Shown here: piece after piece, positions 33,871 through 44,100 of the stretch
Layout: every line of letters begins with the position of its first letter
Position numbering within the stretch: the stretch's first letter is position 1
NCBI RefSeq assembly: GCF_910588715.1
Contig: NZ_CAJURG010000001.1
Coordinates: 650,101 to 714,100 of the forward strand
From: an uncultured Clostridium sp.
Lineage (GTDB): Bacteria; Bacillota; Clostridia; Clostridiales; Clostridiaceae
DNA: 64,000 nucleotides
Reading direction: 5' to 3'
The notes under the pieces: model-generated
Database searches by the model: none
Told to the model about the DNA's origin: nothing
What the model saw: only the letters and a program-made list of their open reading frames with translations
Program-made: the position numbers and the translations under genes

Positions 33871-34812
33871 TTATTTTATTGCGTTATCTATTTCTTCTAC
33901 CATTATCATAGTTGATGTAAATCCACCTGTTGCTGTATACCAAATGCTTGGATTTAAATATACTATATTGTTATTTTTATAAGCATCTGTTTTTTTCATT
34001 AACTCATTTTCAAATAATTCTTTAGCAGAAGTTGTACCTCCAGCAACAGCAGCTCTATCAACTACAAATAAATATTGTGGATTTTTTTCTAAAACATATT
34101 CAAATGAAGCCTTTTGGCCATGAGTTGAAGCTTCTATAGTATTATCAATAGGAGTTACACCAAAACTATTATGAATTATTCCAAATCTTGATTCTGCTCC
34201 ATATACACTAAATGAACCATCATTAGCAAGTGTTATAAGTCCATTAACACCTTTTTCTGTAACCTTGGAATTTAATTTTTCAATTGCTTCTGTTATATTT
34301 GTAAGTTCAGTTTTAACTTCTTTTTCTTTACCAAATATTTCACCTAATACATTCATATTTTGAGTAAATGATTCTAAATAATTTTCATTATTTACACCTA
34401 AATGTATTGTTGGCGCAATTTTATTTAACTCTTCATAATAATCAGCTTGTCTTCCAGAAATTATTATTAAATCTGGAGTTAATTCAAATATTTTTTCCAT
34501 ATCTGGTTCTTTTAAAGATCCAACACTTGAATAATCCTTGCTTGAAAACTTATTTAAATGTTCTGGAAGCCCATCTTGAACTAAACCAACTATGCCTTCA
34601 ACACCTAATTTATCTAATGAATCTAAAATTCCATAATCAAATACAACTATTTTTTTAGGATTTTTGTTAACTGACGTTTGACCTAATTCATGACTTACTA
34701 AAACTTTTTCTCCTTCATTATTTCCTTCTGCTCCAACAAACTTTGTAATTCCAAATATCCCAAGAACTACTACTAATAAAACTAATATTGATATAATTGT
34801 CTTTTTTTTCAT
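33871..34812 (-). CDS. yclQ: iron-siderophore ABC transporter binding protein (YclQ/FatB-like)
   Basis: 313 residues, class III periplasmic-binding fold with two lobes: KKIVVFDYGILDSLDKLGV, the PDLIIISGRQADYYEEL domain-linking helix, then ASFEYVLEKNPQYLFVVDRAA. This matches the catechol/petrobactin-type YclQ/FatB group. The N-terminus is basic then hydrophobic (TIISILVLLVVVLGIFGI), but unlike most Gram-positive binding proteins there is no lipobox Cys; the segment ends KFVGAEGN, so the protein may stay as a membrane-anchored or be cleaved by signal peptidase I. It is last in the operon, after a 121-base gap that carries its own Fur-like box. Confidence 0.9.
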   Translation of the reverse strand: MKKKTIISILVLLVVVLGIFGITKFVGAEGNNEGEKVLVSHELGQTSVNKNPKKIVVFDYGILDSLDKLGVEGIVGLVQDGLPEHLNKFSSKDYSSVGSLKEPDMEKIFELTPDLIIISGRQADYYEELNKIAPTIHLGVNNENYLESFTQNMNVLGEIFGKEKEVKTELTNITEAIEKLNSKVTEKGVNGLITLANDGSFSVYGAESRFGIIHNSFGVTPIDNTIEASTHGQKASFEYVLEKNPQYLFVVDRAAVAGGTTSAKELFENELMKKTDAYKNNNIVYLNPSIWYTATGGFTSTMIMVEEIDNAIK

Positions 34813-34868
34813 TATGTTCTACCTCTCTTTTTATAATTTAATTGTCAAGCTTTTAAAAATTATAATAT

Positions 34869-34883
34869 TGATATTCATTATCA
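34869..34883. promoter_or_regulatory. Fur-like box before yclQ
   Basis: TGATATTCATTATCA agrees with the 7-1-7 Fur consensus TGATAAT-N-ATTATCA at 13 of 14 arm positions. It overlaps a plausible minus-strand promoter (TTATTG, 17 bp, TATAAT), which suggests an internal iron-controlled start for the binding-protein gene. Confidence 0.7.
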
Positions 34884-34933
34884 ATAAATCTTTTTATTTA
34901 AAAATAAAACTTCTTAATTTTCTAACTTATCTT

Positions 34934-35689
34934 TTAGAAATATACACATATATTTCTATTGTTTATATTTTCAATATGGAAGTCTATTTCATAAATATTT
35001 TCCAGCTCTTCTTTTTGTATGGTTTCTTCAGCTACTCCATTTTTAACAAGATGTCCATCCTTTAATGCTACTATATAATCTGAATAGCATGATGCAAAAT
35101 TAATGTCATGTATAACTATTACAACTGTTTTATTTAAATCATCACAAAGCTTTCTTAAAATTTTCATAATTTCAACAGAATGCTTCATATCTAAATTATT
35201 TAAAGGTTCATCTAAAAATATATAATCACTATTTTGAGCTATTACCATTGCAATATATGCTCTTTGCCTTTGCCCACCACTTAATTCATCTAAATATCTA
35301 TCTTCAAATTCTTTAAGCTTCATATATTCAATTGCTTCATCTATATACTTATAATCCTCTTCCTTCAAATTTCCTTGTGAATGTGGAAATCTCCCAAAAC
35401 TAACTAATTCCCTAATTGTTAATCTAATATTAATATTATTTGATTGCCTTAAAATTGCTATCTTTTTAGCTAGCTCTTTATTATCCCATTTTAATATATC
35501 CTTACCATCTATTAAAACTTCTCCAGAATCTCTTTTTAAAAGCCTACTCATTATTGAAAGAAGTGTACTTTTACCTGCTCCATTCGGTCCTATAAATGAA
35601 GTGATTTTTCCTTCTTCAATTTTTAAAGATACGTTATCTACTACTTTTTTATTTCCATAAGCCTTACTTATATTCTTTACTTCTATCAT
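34934..35689 (-). CDS. yclP: iron-siderophore ABC transporter ATPase (YclP-like)
   Basis: 251 residues. Walker A GPNGAGKST (about 32-40), Q-loop (IAILRQSNNINIRLTIRELVSFG, typical of FecE-type ATPases), ELSGGQRQRAYIAMVIAQ signature, Walker B YIFLDEPLNNLD and H-loop (IHDINFA). It energises uptake of ferric siderophore. The ATG overlaps the end of the yclO-like gene by four bases (ATGA), so the two are coupled. Confidence 0.94.
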   Translation of the reverse strand: MIEVKNISKAYGNKKVVDNVSLKIEEGKITSFIGPNGAGKSTLLSIMSRLLKRDSGEVLIDGKDILKWDNKELAKKIAILRQSNNINIRLTIRELVSFGRFPHSQGNLKEEDYKYIDEAIEYMKLKEFEDRYLDELSGGQRQRAYIAMVIAQNSDYIFLDEPLNNLDMKHSVEIMKILRKLCDDLNKTVVIVIHDINFASCYSDYIVALKDGHLVKNGVAEETIQKEELENIYEIDFHIENINNRNICVYF

Positions 35690-36642
35690 CTATTTCTCTC
35701 CTTCATTACTAAGTAAATGAAATAAATTCCTCCAATAAAATTAATTATTACACTTACTGAAACTCCAAAATCCATTAATTGCTCAACTAATAATTGTCCA
35801 CCTATTAATGCAATTACACTAATTAATATAGTTGCTATTCCTAACATACTATGTTTATAGCTTGAAATAAGCTGTCTTGATATATTTACTACAAGTAACC
35901 CTAAAAATGTTATAGGTCCAACTAAGGCTGTAGCAACTGATGTTAATAAAACTATAACTACTAACATCTTTTTCATTATCTTGTCATAATCTACACCTAA
36001 GTTTATAGCTTGTTCTCTTCCAAGGGACATGACATCTAATATTTTTAAATAATCATATACATATCCCATACAAATAATTATTACTATACTTGATATAAAT
36101 AGTAAATCTGTATTTACATTATTAAAACTAGCTTGCATTTTGTCTTGTACTACTTGAAATTCTACTGGATCAATTAAGACTTGCATAAATGTAGTTAAGC
36201 TTTCAAATAAAGTTCCACACACTACCCCTACTAACAATAATGTAAATATATTTTTGCTACTTTTTTTAAATATAAATTTATATATTAAGCTTGAAAATAA
36301 AAGCATTGCTGATATTGTAATTATAAAATTTATATTTCCATCACTTATTATCACCGAAGATGATCCTAATAAAAATACAACAGATGTTTGTAATAATACA
36401 TATAAAGAATCTATACCTAAAATACTAGGTGTTAATATTCTGTTATTTGTTACAGTTTGAAATATTAAAGATGAAAAACCTATTGCCCCACCAGTTAATA
36501 TCATTGCATATATTTTAGGAATTCTTCTATATAAAGCATATTTAAAATTAATATTATTTACTCCAATAAATAGAAATGCAACTACTAATACTAAAGTTAA
36601 TATTGATAAAATAAATATACTCTTTTTATCCTTAGCCTTCAT
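35686..36642 (-). CDS. yclO: iron-siderophore ABC transporter permease (YclO-like)
   Basis: 318 residues, FecCD-type permease with about eight to ten transmembrane segments. Family landmarks are RRIPKIYAMILTGGAIGFSSLIFQTVTNNRI near the start, SLGREQAINLGVDYDKIMKKM, and the coupling region VGPITFLGLLVVNISRQL. It forms the channel as a heterodimer with the next permease and starts 11 bases before that gene ends. Confidence 0.94.
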   Translation of the reverse strand: MKAKDKKSIFILSILTLVLVVAFLFIGVNNINFKYALYRRIPKIYAMILTGGAIGFSSLIFQTVTNNRILTPSILGIDSLYVLLQTSVVFLLGSSSVIISDGNINFIITISAMLLFSSLIYKFIFKKSSKNIFTLLLVGVVCGTLFESLTTFMQVLIDPVEFQVVQDKMQASFNNVNTDLLFISSIVIIICMGYVYDYLKILDVMSLGREQAINLGVDYDKIMKKMLVVIVLLTSVATALVGPITFLGLLVVNISRQLISSYKHSMLGIATILISVIALIGGQLLVEQLMDFGVSVSVIINFIGGIYFIYLVMKERNR

Positions 36643-37585
36643 TTTTTGCCCCCCTTATTATCATATAAAGGAAAATTATACTTCCAATTACACCAACAGT
36701 TAAACTTATTGACATCTCAAATGGGAATATTATTATTCTACCTAATATATCACATGCAAGTAAAAATATTGGTCCTAATAACACTGTGTGATATAATGTC
36801 TTCTTTAAGTTATCTCCACTATATAAACTTACTATATTAGGAATAATAAGACCTAAAAAAGGTATATTTCCAACAGTAATAATTGTTACTGCACATATCA
36901 ATGAAACTATTGCTAGTCCAACATTTACTACTAAGTTATAATTAAGCCCTAAATTAATAGCAAAATCTTCTCCCATTCCTACTATAGTAAATTTATTAGC
37001 ATACAAAAATGCTATTATTACCATTGGAATACTTAAATAAAGTAATTCATAGCTTCCTTTCATTATTAATGACATATCTCCTTCCATCCAAGAAGAAATA
37101 TTTTGAACTAAATCATATTTATAAGCAAAAAATGTAGTAATTGATCCAACTATTTTCCCTAACATCATACCAATTAGAGGAATAAAAACTATATTTTTTA
37201 TTTTTATAGACTTTATCATTTTCATAAATAAAACTGTACCTAAACCTGCAAAAATAAATGATACAATCATTTTTTGCATTGTTGTTGCATTAGGAATTAT
37301 CATTATACAAAATAATATACCTAATTTTGCAAAGTCTGCTGTAGCTGCTGTTGTTGGTGAAACAAATTTATTTTTACTAATTTGTTGCATTATAAGTCCA
37401 CTTATACTTAGTCCAATTCCTGCAACTAATATAGCTATTAATCTAGGAATTCTACTTATAACTAAAACATGTATCTTATCTGTATTAAAGGTTAATATAT
37501 CATTTAAGTTAATATTTGATACACCAATAAATATTGATGCAATTGATAATATTATTAAAATTATAACCAAATATCTTTTCTTCAT
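36632..37585 (-). CDS. yclN: iron-siderophore ABC transporter permease (YclN-like)
   Basis: 317 residues, second FecCD-type permease: SRIPRLIAILVAGIGLSISGLIMQQISKNKFVSP split over the first helices, GMGEDFAINLGLNYNLVV, and VGNIPFLGLIIPNIVSL near the C-terminal coupling helix. First gene of a four-gene operon whose order (permease, permease, ATPase, binding protein) is exactly that of B. subtilis yclNOPQ, the petrobactin system. GGAGG ribosome site; a Fur-like box lies 63 bp upstream. Confidence 0.93.
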   Translation of the reverse strand: MKKRYLVIILIILSIASIFIGVSNINLNDILTFNTDKIHVLVISRIPRLIAILVAGIGLSISGLIMQQISKNKFVSPTTAATADFAKLGILFCIMIIPNATTMQKMIVSFIFAGLGTVLFMKMIKSIKIKNIVFIPLIGMMLGKIVGSITTFFAYKYDLVQNISSWMEGDMSLIMKGSYELLYLSIPMVIIAFLYANKFTIVGMGEDFAINLGLNYNLVVNVGLAIVSLICAVTIITVGNIPFLGLIIPNIVSLYSGDNLKKTLYHTVLLGPIFLLACDILGRIIIFPFEMSISLTVGVIGSIIFLYMIIRGAKNEG

Positions 37586-37647
37586 CTATTTTCCTCCATA
37601 ATTTACTTTTGTTTTAAAGCTAATCTTAAAAGATAAGCATTTTCTAT

Positions 37648-37662
37648 TGATATTAATTATCA
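37648..37662. promoter_or_regulatory. Fur-like box before yclN
   Basis: TGATATTAATTATCA matches the 7-1-7 Fur consensus TGATAAT-N-ATTATCA at 13 of 14 arm positions and lies just upstream of the first gene of the siderophore operon, so iron repression is likely. Confidence 0.78.
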
Positions 37663-38082
37663 TTTTCTTTGTTTATCTTATCATTATTATATTCCATTGT
37701 CTACATTTTTTTATGTTTTTTCTAAATTAATCTATTTTTATGAAAATTATAACTTTAATTCAATATAATAGATTATATTTCTATATCCTATATTTTTTTG
37801 TTTAAAAAATAATAATTAAATAAAATAACTCTTTCTAAAATATAAAAATAAATTTTTATAAATTTATAAATTCAATTTATATTATTGTTATTTTTTTAAC
37901 TATCTATTTTTCATAATGATATTTTTTTTACATTTTATTAAAAATAAATTTTTTTTCTACAATATCGTTTTCTATTTTCTATATATCTCCTTTGATTATA
38001 AATAAATACTATGTTATTATATTTAATGAATTACTAAGTAAAAATTAAATTTGGACACTAAAAAATTTTCTTATTTTTACTA
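37663..38082. other. gene-free AT-rich stretch between divergent yclN and pflB
   Basis: Very AT-rich with homopolymer runs and no ORF that has a ribosome site. It contains the left arm (38056-38070) of an inverted repeat that spans the pflB promoter. I see nothing else that can be named. Confidence 0.5.
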
Positions 38083-38140
38083 TTGAAAATTTTTTAATTT
38101 AGTGATATAGTTTAATCATGCCATTGTTAAATAATAACAA
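38083..38140 (+). promoter_or_regulatory. pflB promoter with dyads (possible Rex-like site)
   Basis: -35 TTGAAA (38083-38088), 17-bp spacer, -10 TATAGT (38106-38111). The right arm (38085-38104) of an inverted repeat whose left arm is at 38056-38070 covers the spacer. Downstream of the start site, TTGTTAAATAATAACAA (38124-38140) is a dyad that resembles the redox-sensor Rex operator TTGTTAANNNNTTAACAA but is one base shorter in the centre. Confidence 0.55.
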
Positions 38141-38218
38141 TTATTATTTAAATAAAATTATTATTTAATTTTAAATGACATTACTGATGTAATAATTTTA
38201 AGAAAAGAGGCGCTATAT

Positions 38219-40450
38219 ATGAGAGAAGAATGGAATGATTTCAAAACAGGTTCGTGGACAAAAAGTGTTGACGTAAGAAACTTTATTCAAACTAACTATA
38301 CTCCATACGAAGGTGATGATAGTTTCTTAGCTGGAGCTACTGAAGCTACAAACAAACTTTGGGCTGAAGTTAGTGAATTATTCAAAAAAGAAAGAGAAAA
38401 CGGTGGAGTTTTAGATGTAGATACAGAAACTATATCTGGAATCAATGAATATAATCCTGGTTATATTGACCAAGCTTTCGAAAAAATCGTTGGTGTACAA
38501 ACTGATGCTCCATTAAAAAGAGCTGTAATGCCATACGGTGGTATCAGAATGGCTGAAAATGCTGCTAAAGCTTATGGATATGAAGTAAGCCCTAAAATTT
38601 CTGAAATATTCAGCAAATATAGAAAAACTCACAACCAAGGTGTTTTCGATGCTTATACTACAGAAATGAGATTAGCTAGAAAATCTGGTGTTATTACTGG
38701 TCTTCCAGATGCTTATGGTAGAGGAAGAATCATAGGTGACTATAGAAGAGTTGCTTTATATGGTGTTGATAGATTAATACAAGATAAAGAAGAACAAAAA
38801 TTAAGCTTAGAAGTTAAGACAATAGATGAAAAAGTAATTAGATTAAGAGAAGAAATCTCTGATCAAATTCTTGCATTAAAAGAATTAAAAGGATTAGCTG
38901 CTAGCTACGGATTCGATATATCTAAGCCAGCTACTAACGCTAAAGAAGCTATTCAATGGTTATACTTTGGATTCTTAGGAGCTATAAAGGACCAAAATGG
39001 TGCTGCTATGTCTTTAGGAAGAACTTCTACTTTCTTAGATATCTTCATTGAAAGAGATTTAAGAAATGGTGTTATCACTGAAGAAGAAGCTCAAGAATTA
39101 ATGGATCATTTCGTAATGAAATTAAGATTAGTTAAATTCTTAAGAACTCCAGAATACAACGATTTATTCTCAGGAGATCCAACTTGGGTTACTGAATCAA
39201 TTGGTGGTATGGGATTAGATGGTAGAACTTTAGTTACTAAGAACTCTTTCAGAGTACTTAACACATTATATACTTTAGGGCCATCACCAGAACCAAACTT
39301 AACTGTTTTATGGTCTACTAGATTACCTCAAGGATTTAAAGATTTCTGTTCTAAGGTTTCTATTGATACAAGCTCAGTTCAATATGAAAATGATGATTTA
39401 ATGGCTCCATACTGGGGAGATGACTATGCTATCGCTTGTTGTGTATCTGCAATGAAAGTTGGTAAGCAAATGCAATTCTTCGGTGCTAGAGTTAACTTAG
39501 CTAAGACTTTACTTTACGCTATAAATGGTGGTAAAGATGAAAAGTATGGAATGCAAGTTGGTCCTAAGACTGCTCCATTAACTGGTGAATACTTAGATTA
39601 CAACGAAGTTATGGAAAGATTTGATGTTATGACTGATTGGTTAGCTAACCTTTATGTTAACACATTAAATGTTATCCACTACATGCATGATAAATATTCT
39701 TATGAAAAATTACAAATGGCTTTACATGATAGAGATGTATTCAGAACTATGGCTTGTGGTATAGCTGGATTATCAGTTTGTGCTGACTCTATTTCTGCAA
39801 TCAAATATGCTAAAGTTAAGCCAATAAGAAATGAAGAAGGTGTTGCTATCGACTTCGAAATCGAAGGTGATTTCCCTAAATACGGAAATGATGACGATAG
39901 AGCTGACGAAATTGCTGCTTGGTTAGTTGAAAGCATGATGAATAAGATCAGACAAAACAAGACTTATAGAGATGCTTACCACACTCAATCAGTATTAACA
40001 ATCACTTCAAACGTTGTTTATGGTAAGAAGACTGGTACTACTCCATGTGGTAGAAAAGCTGGAGAACCATTTGCACCAGGAGCTAACCCAATGCACGGAA
40101 GAGACTGTAGCGGATCATTAGCATCATTAAACTCAGTTGCTAAGATTCCTTATGAACATTCACAAGATGGTGTTTCTAATACATTCTCAATTGTTCCAGA
40201 TGCATTAGGAAAAACACCTGAAAACAGAATCCACAACTTAGGTACTATGATGGATGGATACTTCTCACAAGGTGCTCAACACTTAAACGTAAATGTATTT
40301 AATAGAGAAACTTTATTAGATGCTATGGAACACCCAGAAGAATATCCACAATTAACTATCAGAGTTTCTGGATACGCTGTTAACTTTATTAAATTAACAA
40401 GAGAACAACAATTAGACGTTATAAACAGAACATTCCACAAATCAATGTAA
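38219..40450 (+). CDS. pflB: formate C-acetyltransferase (pyruvate formate-lyase)
   Basis: Converts pyruvate plus CoA to acetyl-CoA and formate in anaerobic fermentation, using a glycyl radical. 743 residues; the adjacent thiyl cysteines C407-C408 (DYAIACCVSAM) and the radical Gly718 in RVSGYAVNF are both present, as is the conserved TPCGRKAGEPFAPGANPMHG. AAGAGG lies 8 bases before the ATG. Codon choice is visibly biased toward translation-optimal C-ending codons compared with neighbours, as in highly expressed genes. The activating enzyme pflA is not adjacent: the gene ends in its own terminator and the next gene points the other way. Confidence 0.98.
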   Translation: MREEWNDFKTGSWTKSVDVRNFIQTNYTPYEGDDSFLAGATEATNKLWAEVSELFKKERENGGVLDVDTETISGINEYNPGYIDQAFEKIVGVQTDAPLKRAVMPYGGIRMAENAAKAYGYEVSPKISEIFSKYRKTHNQGVFDAYTTEMRLARKSGVITGLPDAYGRGRIIGDYRRVALYGVDRLIQDKEEQKLSLEVKTIDEKVIRLREEISDQILALKELKGLAASYGFDISKPATNAKEAIQWLYFGFLGAIKDQNGAAMSLGRTSTFLDIFIERDLRNGVITEEEAQELMDHFVMKLRLVKFLRTPEYNDLFSGDPTWVTESIGGMGLDGRTLVTKNSFRVLNTLYTLGPSPEPNLTVLWSTRLPQGFKDFCSKVSIDTSSVQYENDDLMAPYWGDDYAIACCVSAMKVGKQMQFFGARVNLAKTLLYAINGGKDEKYGMQVGPKTAPLTGEYLDYNEVMERFDVMTDWLANLYVNTLNVIHYMHDKYSYEKLQMALHDRDVFRTMACGIAGLSVCADSISAIKYAKVKPIRNEEGVAIDFEIEGDFPKYGNDDDRADEIAAWLVESMMNKIRQNKTYRDAYHTQSVLTITSNVVYGKKTGTTPCGRKAGEPFAPGANPMHGRDCSGSLASLNSVAKIPYEHSQDGVSNTFSIVPDALGKTPENRIHNLGTMMDGYFSQGAQHLNVNVFNRETLLDAMEHPEEYPQLTIRVSGYAVNFIKLTREQQLDVINRTFHKSM

Positions 40451-40469
40451 TTTTTATAACATTAAATAT

Positions 40470-40497
40470 AGAGCTTATTGCAATTGCAATAAGCTCT
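40470..40497 (+). terminator. pflB terminator
   Basis: A perfect 12-bp stem (AGAGCTTATTGC) around AATT, followed by TATTTTTT. Confidence 0.88.
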
Positions 40498-40549
40498 TAT
40501 TTTTTAATATCCTCAATTATACCTTTATTCTATTTTAAATATACCTTAT

Positions 40550-41047
40550 CTATTTTAAAGTTTTTTCTCTTTTATTTCCTTTATATACTCCATCTATACA
40601 CTTTCCAACTAAAATATATCCTGAATTTTCATAATAATTATTTAAGAACTCATTATCTTCAGCACAATCAAGTCTTAATTTTTGTTTATTATTTTCCTTA
40701 GCTAACTCTTCTACACTTTTTAATATAACTTTTCCTATTCCTTTAACTTTATTATCTGTTACAAAGTTATGTAAATAATATGCTTTATATTTACTACAAT
40801 CATTCCATCTATAATCATCTTCTGTAAGAACAATTGCTCCTAGAACTTCAAAACTATCATTTAATAATACATATAAATTATTACTTTCTATTTGATTTCT
40901 ATAATAGCTTTTAGGATAAGCCTCATTATAATTAGTTGTATTCCATTGTTTTATTCCTACTTCATCCATCCATTCAATACGCTTTTCATATAAGTTATAT
41001 ATTTTATCTAATAGAGCTTTATCAGCTAATTTAAATATATATTTCAT
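40550..41047 (-). CDS. GNAT family N-acetyltransferase
   Basis: 165 residues with the GNAT fold: strand pair LYVLLNDSFEVLGAIVL, acetyl-CoA loop NKVKGIGKVILKSVEELAK (the Q/R-x-x-G-x-G/A position) and a C-terminal NNYYENSGYILVG. The target amine (antibiotic, polyamine or protein) is not apparent. Ribosome site AAAGGAG. It stands alone between the convergent pflB and nifJ-1. Confidence 0.85.
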   Translation of the reverse strand: MKYIFKLADKALLDKIYNLYEKRIEWMDEVGIKQWNTTNYNEAYPKSYYRNQIESNNLYVLLNDSFEVLGAIVLTEDDYRWNDCSKYKAYYLHNFVTDNKVKGIGKVILKSVEELAKENNKQKLRLDCAEDNEFLNNYYENSGYILVGKCIDGVYKGNKREKTLK

Positions 41048-41102
41048 AATTTAATTCTCCTTTAAAATTATTATATATTTAATATTATTTATTATACATA
41101 AA

Positions 41103-41142
41103 AAACTGTGATATAATCCTAACATTATGATTATATCACAGT
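41103..41142 (-). terminator. nifJ-1 terminator
   Basis: A 15-bp stem (AACTGTGATATAATC) with a ten-base loop and a T6 run on the minus strand, just behind the PFOR gene. Confidence 0.85.
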
Positions 41143-41151
41143 TATATATTT

Positions 41152-44100
41152 TTATTCTTGTTCTGATAATTTCTTTAATTCAGCATATTTTTGTCTAGCA
41201 TGTTCTTCAGTCATTTGGAATAATTCTTCCGCTTGTTCTGGGAATTGCTTAGCAATTGCTGCGTATCTTACTTGATCCATTATAAATTCTCTAAAGTTTC
41301 CTTGTGGTTCTTTAGAATCTAAAGTTAATGGATTCTTTCCTTGTTCTTTTAATTCTGGATTAAATCTATAAAGATGCCAGTATCCAGCTTTAACTGCTTC
41401 TTCCATGTTTCTCATAGAGAATCCCATTCCCTTCTTTAATCCATGGCTGATACAAGTTGAGTAAGCAATAATGATTGATGGTCCGTTATGTGCTTCTGCT
41501 TCAAGCATTGCTTTAACTACTTGGTTTTTATCTGCACCAATAGCTACTTGTGCAACATAAACATTTCCGTAAGACATCATCATTCTTCCTAAGTCTTTCT
41601 TCTTAGTCTTCTTACCTGATGCTGCAAGTTTTGCCATTGCTGCTGCAGGAGTTGATTTAGAAGATTGTCCACCTGTATTTGAGTAAATTTCTGTATCAAA
41701 TACTAATACATTTACGTCTTGTCCAGATGCTAATACATGGTCTAATCCACCGTATCCAATGTCATAAGCCCAACCGTCTCCTCCAAGGATCCATTGAGAT
41801 CTCTTAACTAAGAAGTCAGCTCTTTCTTTAATTTCTTCAACTAAAGCTTTTGCATCTTTATCTTCAATGTTGTTTTCTGAAAGTACTCTTTCAACTTCTC
41901 TTGAAGAAACCTTTGAAAGCTCTCCATTATCTTTATTTTCTAACCAGTTTTTGAATACTTCTTTATATTCTTCAGCTATATCCATAGAAATTAAGCTTTC
42001 CATATTTGAAGCTATTTTCTTTCTCATTTGATCAGCTGCTAAGAACATACCATATCCAAATTCAGCATTATCTTCAAATAATGAGTTAGCCCAAGCTGGT
42101 CCTTTACCTTCATGGTTTGTAGTATATGGTGTTGAAGGTGCTGATCCTCCCCATATTGATGAACATCCAGTTGCATTAGCAATCATCATTCTATCACCAA
42201 ATAATTGAGTTGCTAATTTGATATATGCAGTTTCTCCACAACCAGCACATGCTCCTGAGAACTCGATAAGTGGTTGCTTAAATTGGCTATCCTTAACTGT
42301 CTTACCTGGAGTTAAGTGTTCTTTGTTTGATACTTCTTTTGATACTGAGAATTCCCAGTTTGCTACTTCTGTTTCTACTTGAGTTCCAAGTGGTTTCATT
42401 TCTAATGCCTTACCTGGAGCTGGACAAATATCAACACAGTTATTACATCCAGTACAGTCTAATGTACTAACTTGGATTCTGTAGTGTAATCCTGCTAATG
42501 TCTTACCAGTAGCTTTCTTAACTTCAAATCCAGATGGTGCCTTAGCTAATTCTTCATCATTTACTAGAACTGGTCTAATACATGCATGTGGACAAACAAA
42601 AGCACATTGGTTACATTGAATACATTTTGACATATTCCATTCTGGAACTTCTGTTGCAACTCCTCTTTTTTCGTATGCTGCAGTTCCTGCTGGGAATGTA
42701 CCATCTTCTAATCCATTAAATGCACTTACAGGTAATTTATCTCCTTCTAAAGCATTCATAGGATTCATTATATTCTTAACGAAATCTGTTACTTCCTTAG
42801 TTTCAATCTTAACTTCTTCAGTTGCAGTCTTCCAGCTTTCAGGAACATTTATTTTAACTAATGAATTCATACCAGCTTCAACAGCTTCGTAGTTCATGTT
42901 AACAATTTTGTCACCCTTCTTACCGTAAGCTTTTTTAATTGAAGCTTTTAAGTATTCAATTGCTTCTTCTTGTGGAATAATTTCTGCTAACTTAAAGAAT
43001 GCAGATTGCATTATCATGTTTATTCTTCTACCTAATCCAATTTCAGAAGCAATCTTAGTTGCATTAACAGTATAGAAGTTTATTTCATTTTCAGCTATAT
43101 ATCTCTTCATATTAGCTGGTAATTTTCTTTCTATTTCTTCTTGGTTCCAAATTGTATTTAATACGAAGTTTCCACCTTTTTTAAGACCTTTTAATAAATC
43201 ATATTGATTTACATAAGCTTGTACGTGACATGCTATATAATCAGCTTCATCAATAAGGTAAGTTGATCTTATTGGTGTATCTCCAAATCTTAAGTGAGAC
43301 ATAGTAACCCCACCTGATTTCTTTGAGTCATATGCAAAGTAAGCTTGTACGTATTTATCTGTATTTTCACCTATAATCTTAATAGCTTGCTTATTAGCTC
43401 CAACTGTACCATCTGATCCTAATCCCCAGAATTTACATCTAACAGTTCCTGGTGTTGCTATTCTTAATTCTTCTTCTACTGGAATTGAAGTGAAAGTAAC
43501 ATCATCTTCTATACCAACTGTAAAGAAGTTTTTAGAATCATCTTTCTTTAAGTTATCGTATATAGCTTTAATATCTGAAGGAGTTACATCCTTAGAAGCT
43601 AACCCATAACGTCCACCAACTATCTTAGGTGCATTTTCTTTTCCGTAGAATGCAGAACATACATCTAAGTATAATGGCTCACCATTACATCCTGGTTCCT
43701 TAGTTCTGTCAATTACACAAATCTTTTCTACAGATTGTGGTATAACTTTTAATAAATGTTCTACTGAGAATGGTCTGAATAAGTGTACTTTAACTAATCC
43801 ATACTTTTCTCCCCTAGCATTTAATTCATCTATAGTTTCTTCTATAGCTTCAGTAACTGAACCCATAGCAACAATTATTTCTTTTGCATCTTCTGCTCCG
43901 TAGTAGTTAAATAAGCCATAGCTTCTTCCTGTTTTTTCTTCCATCTTAGCCATGTATTCTTCAACTATTGGAATAATATTGTTATAGAATTTATTTGAAG
44001 CTTCTCTTGTTTGGAAGTAAATATCAGAGTTTTGAGCAGTTCCCCTTGTAACTGGATTATTTGGAGTTAATGCTCTACTTCTAAATTCTTTTAAAGCTTC

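Noticed and set aside
34368..34658. Plus-strand frames opposite yclQ and other long genes
   Set aside because: They mirror the codon pattern of the real gene on the other strand and encode biased Leu/Ile/Ser-rich sequences without start signals.
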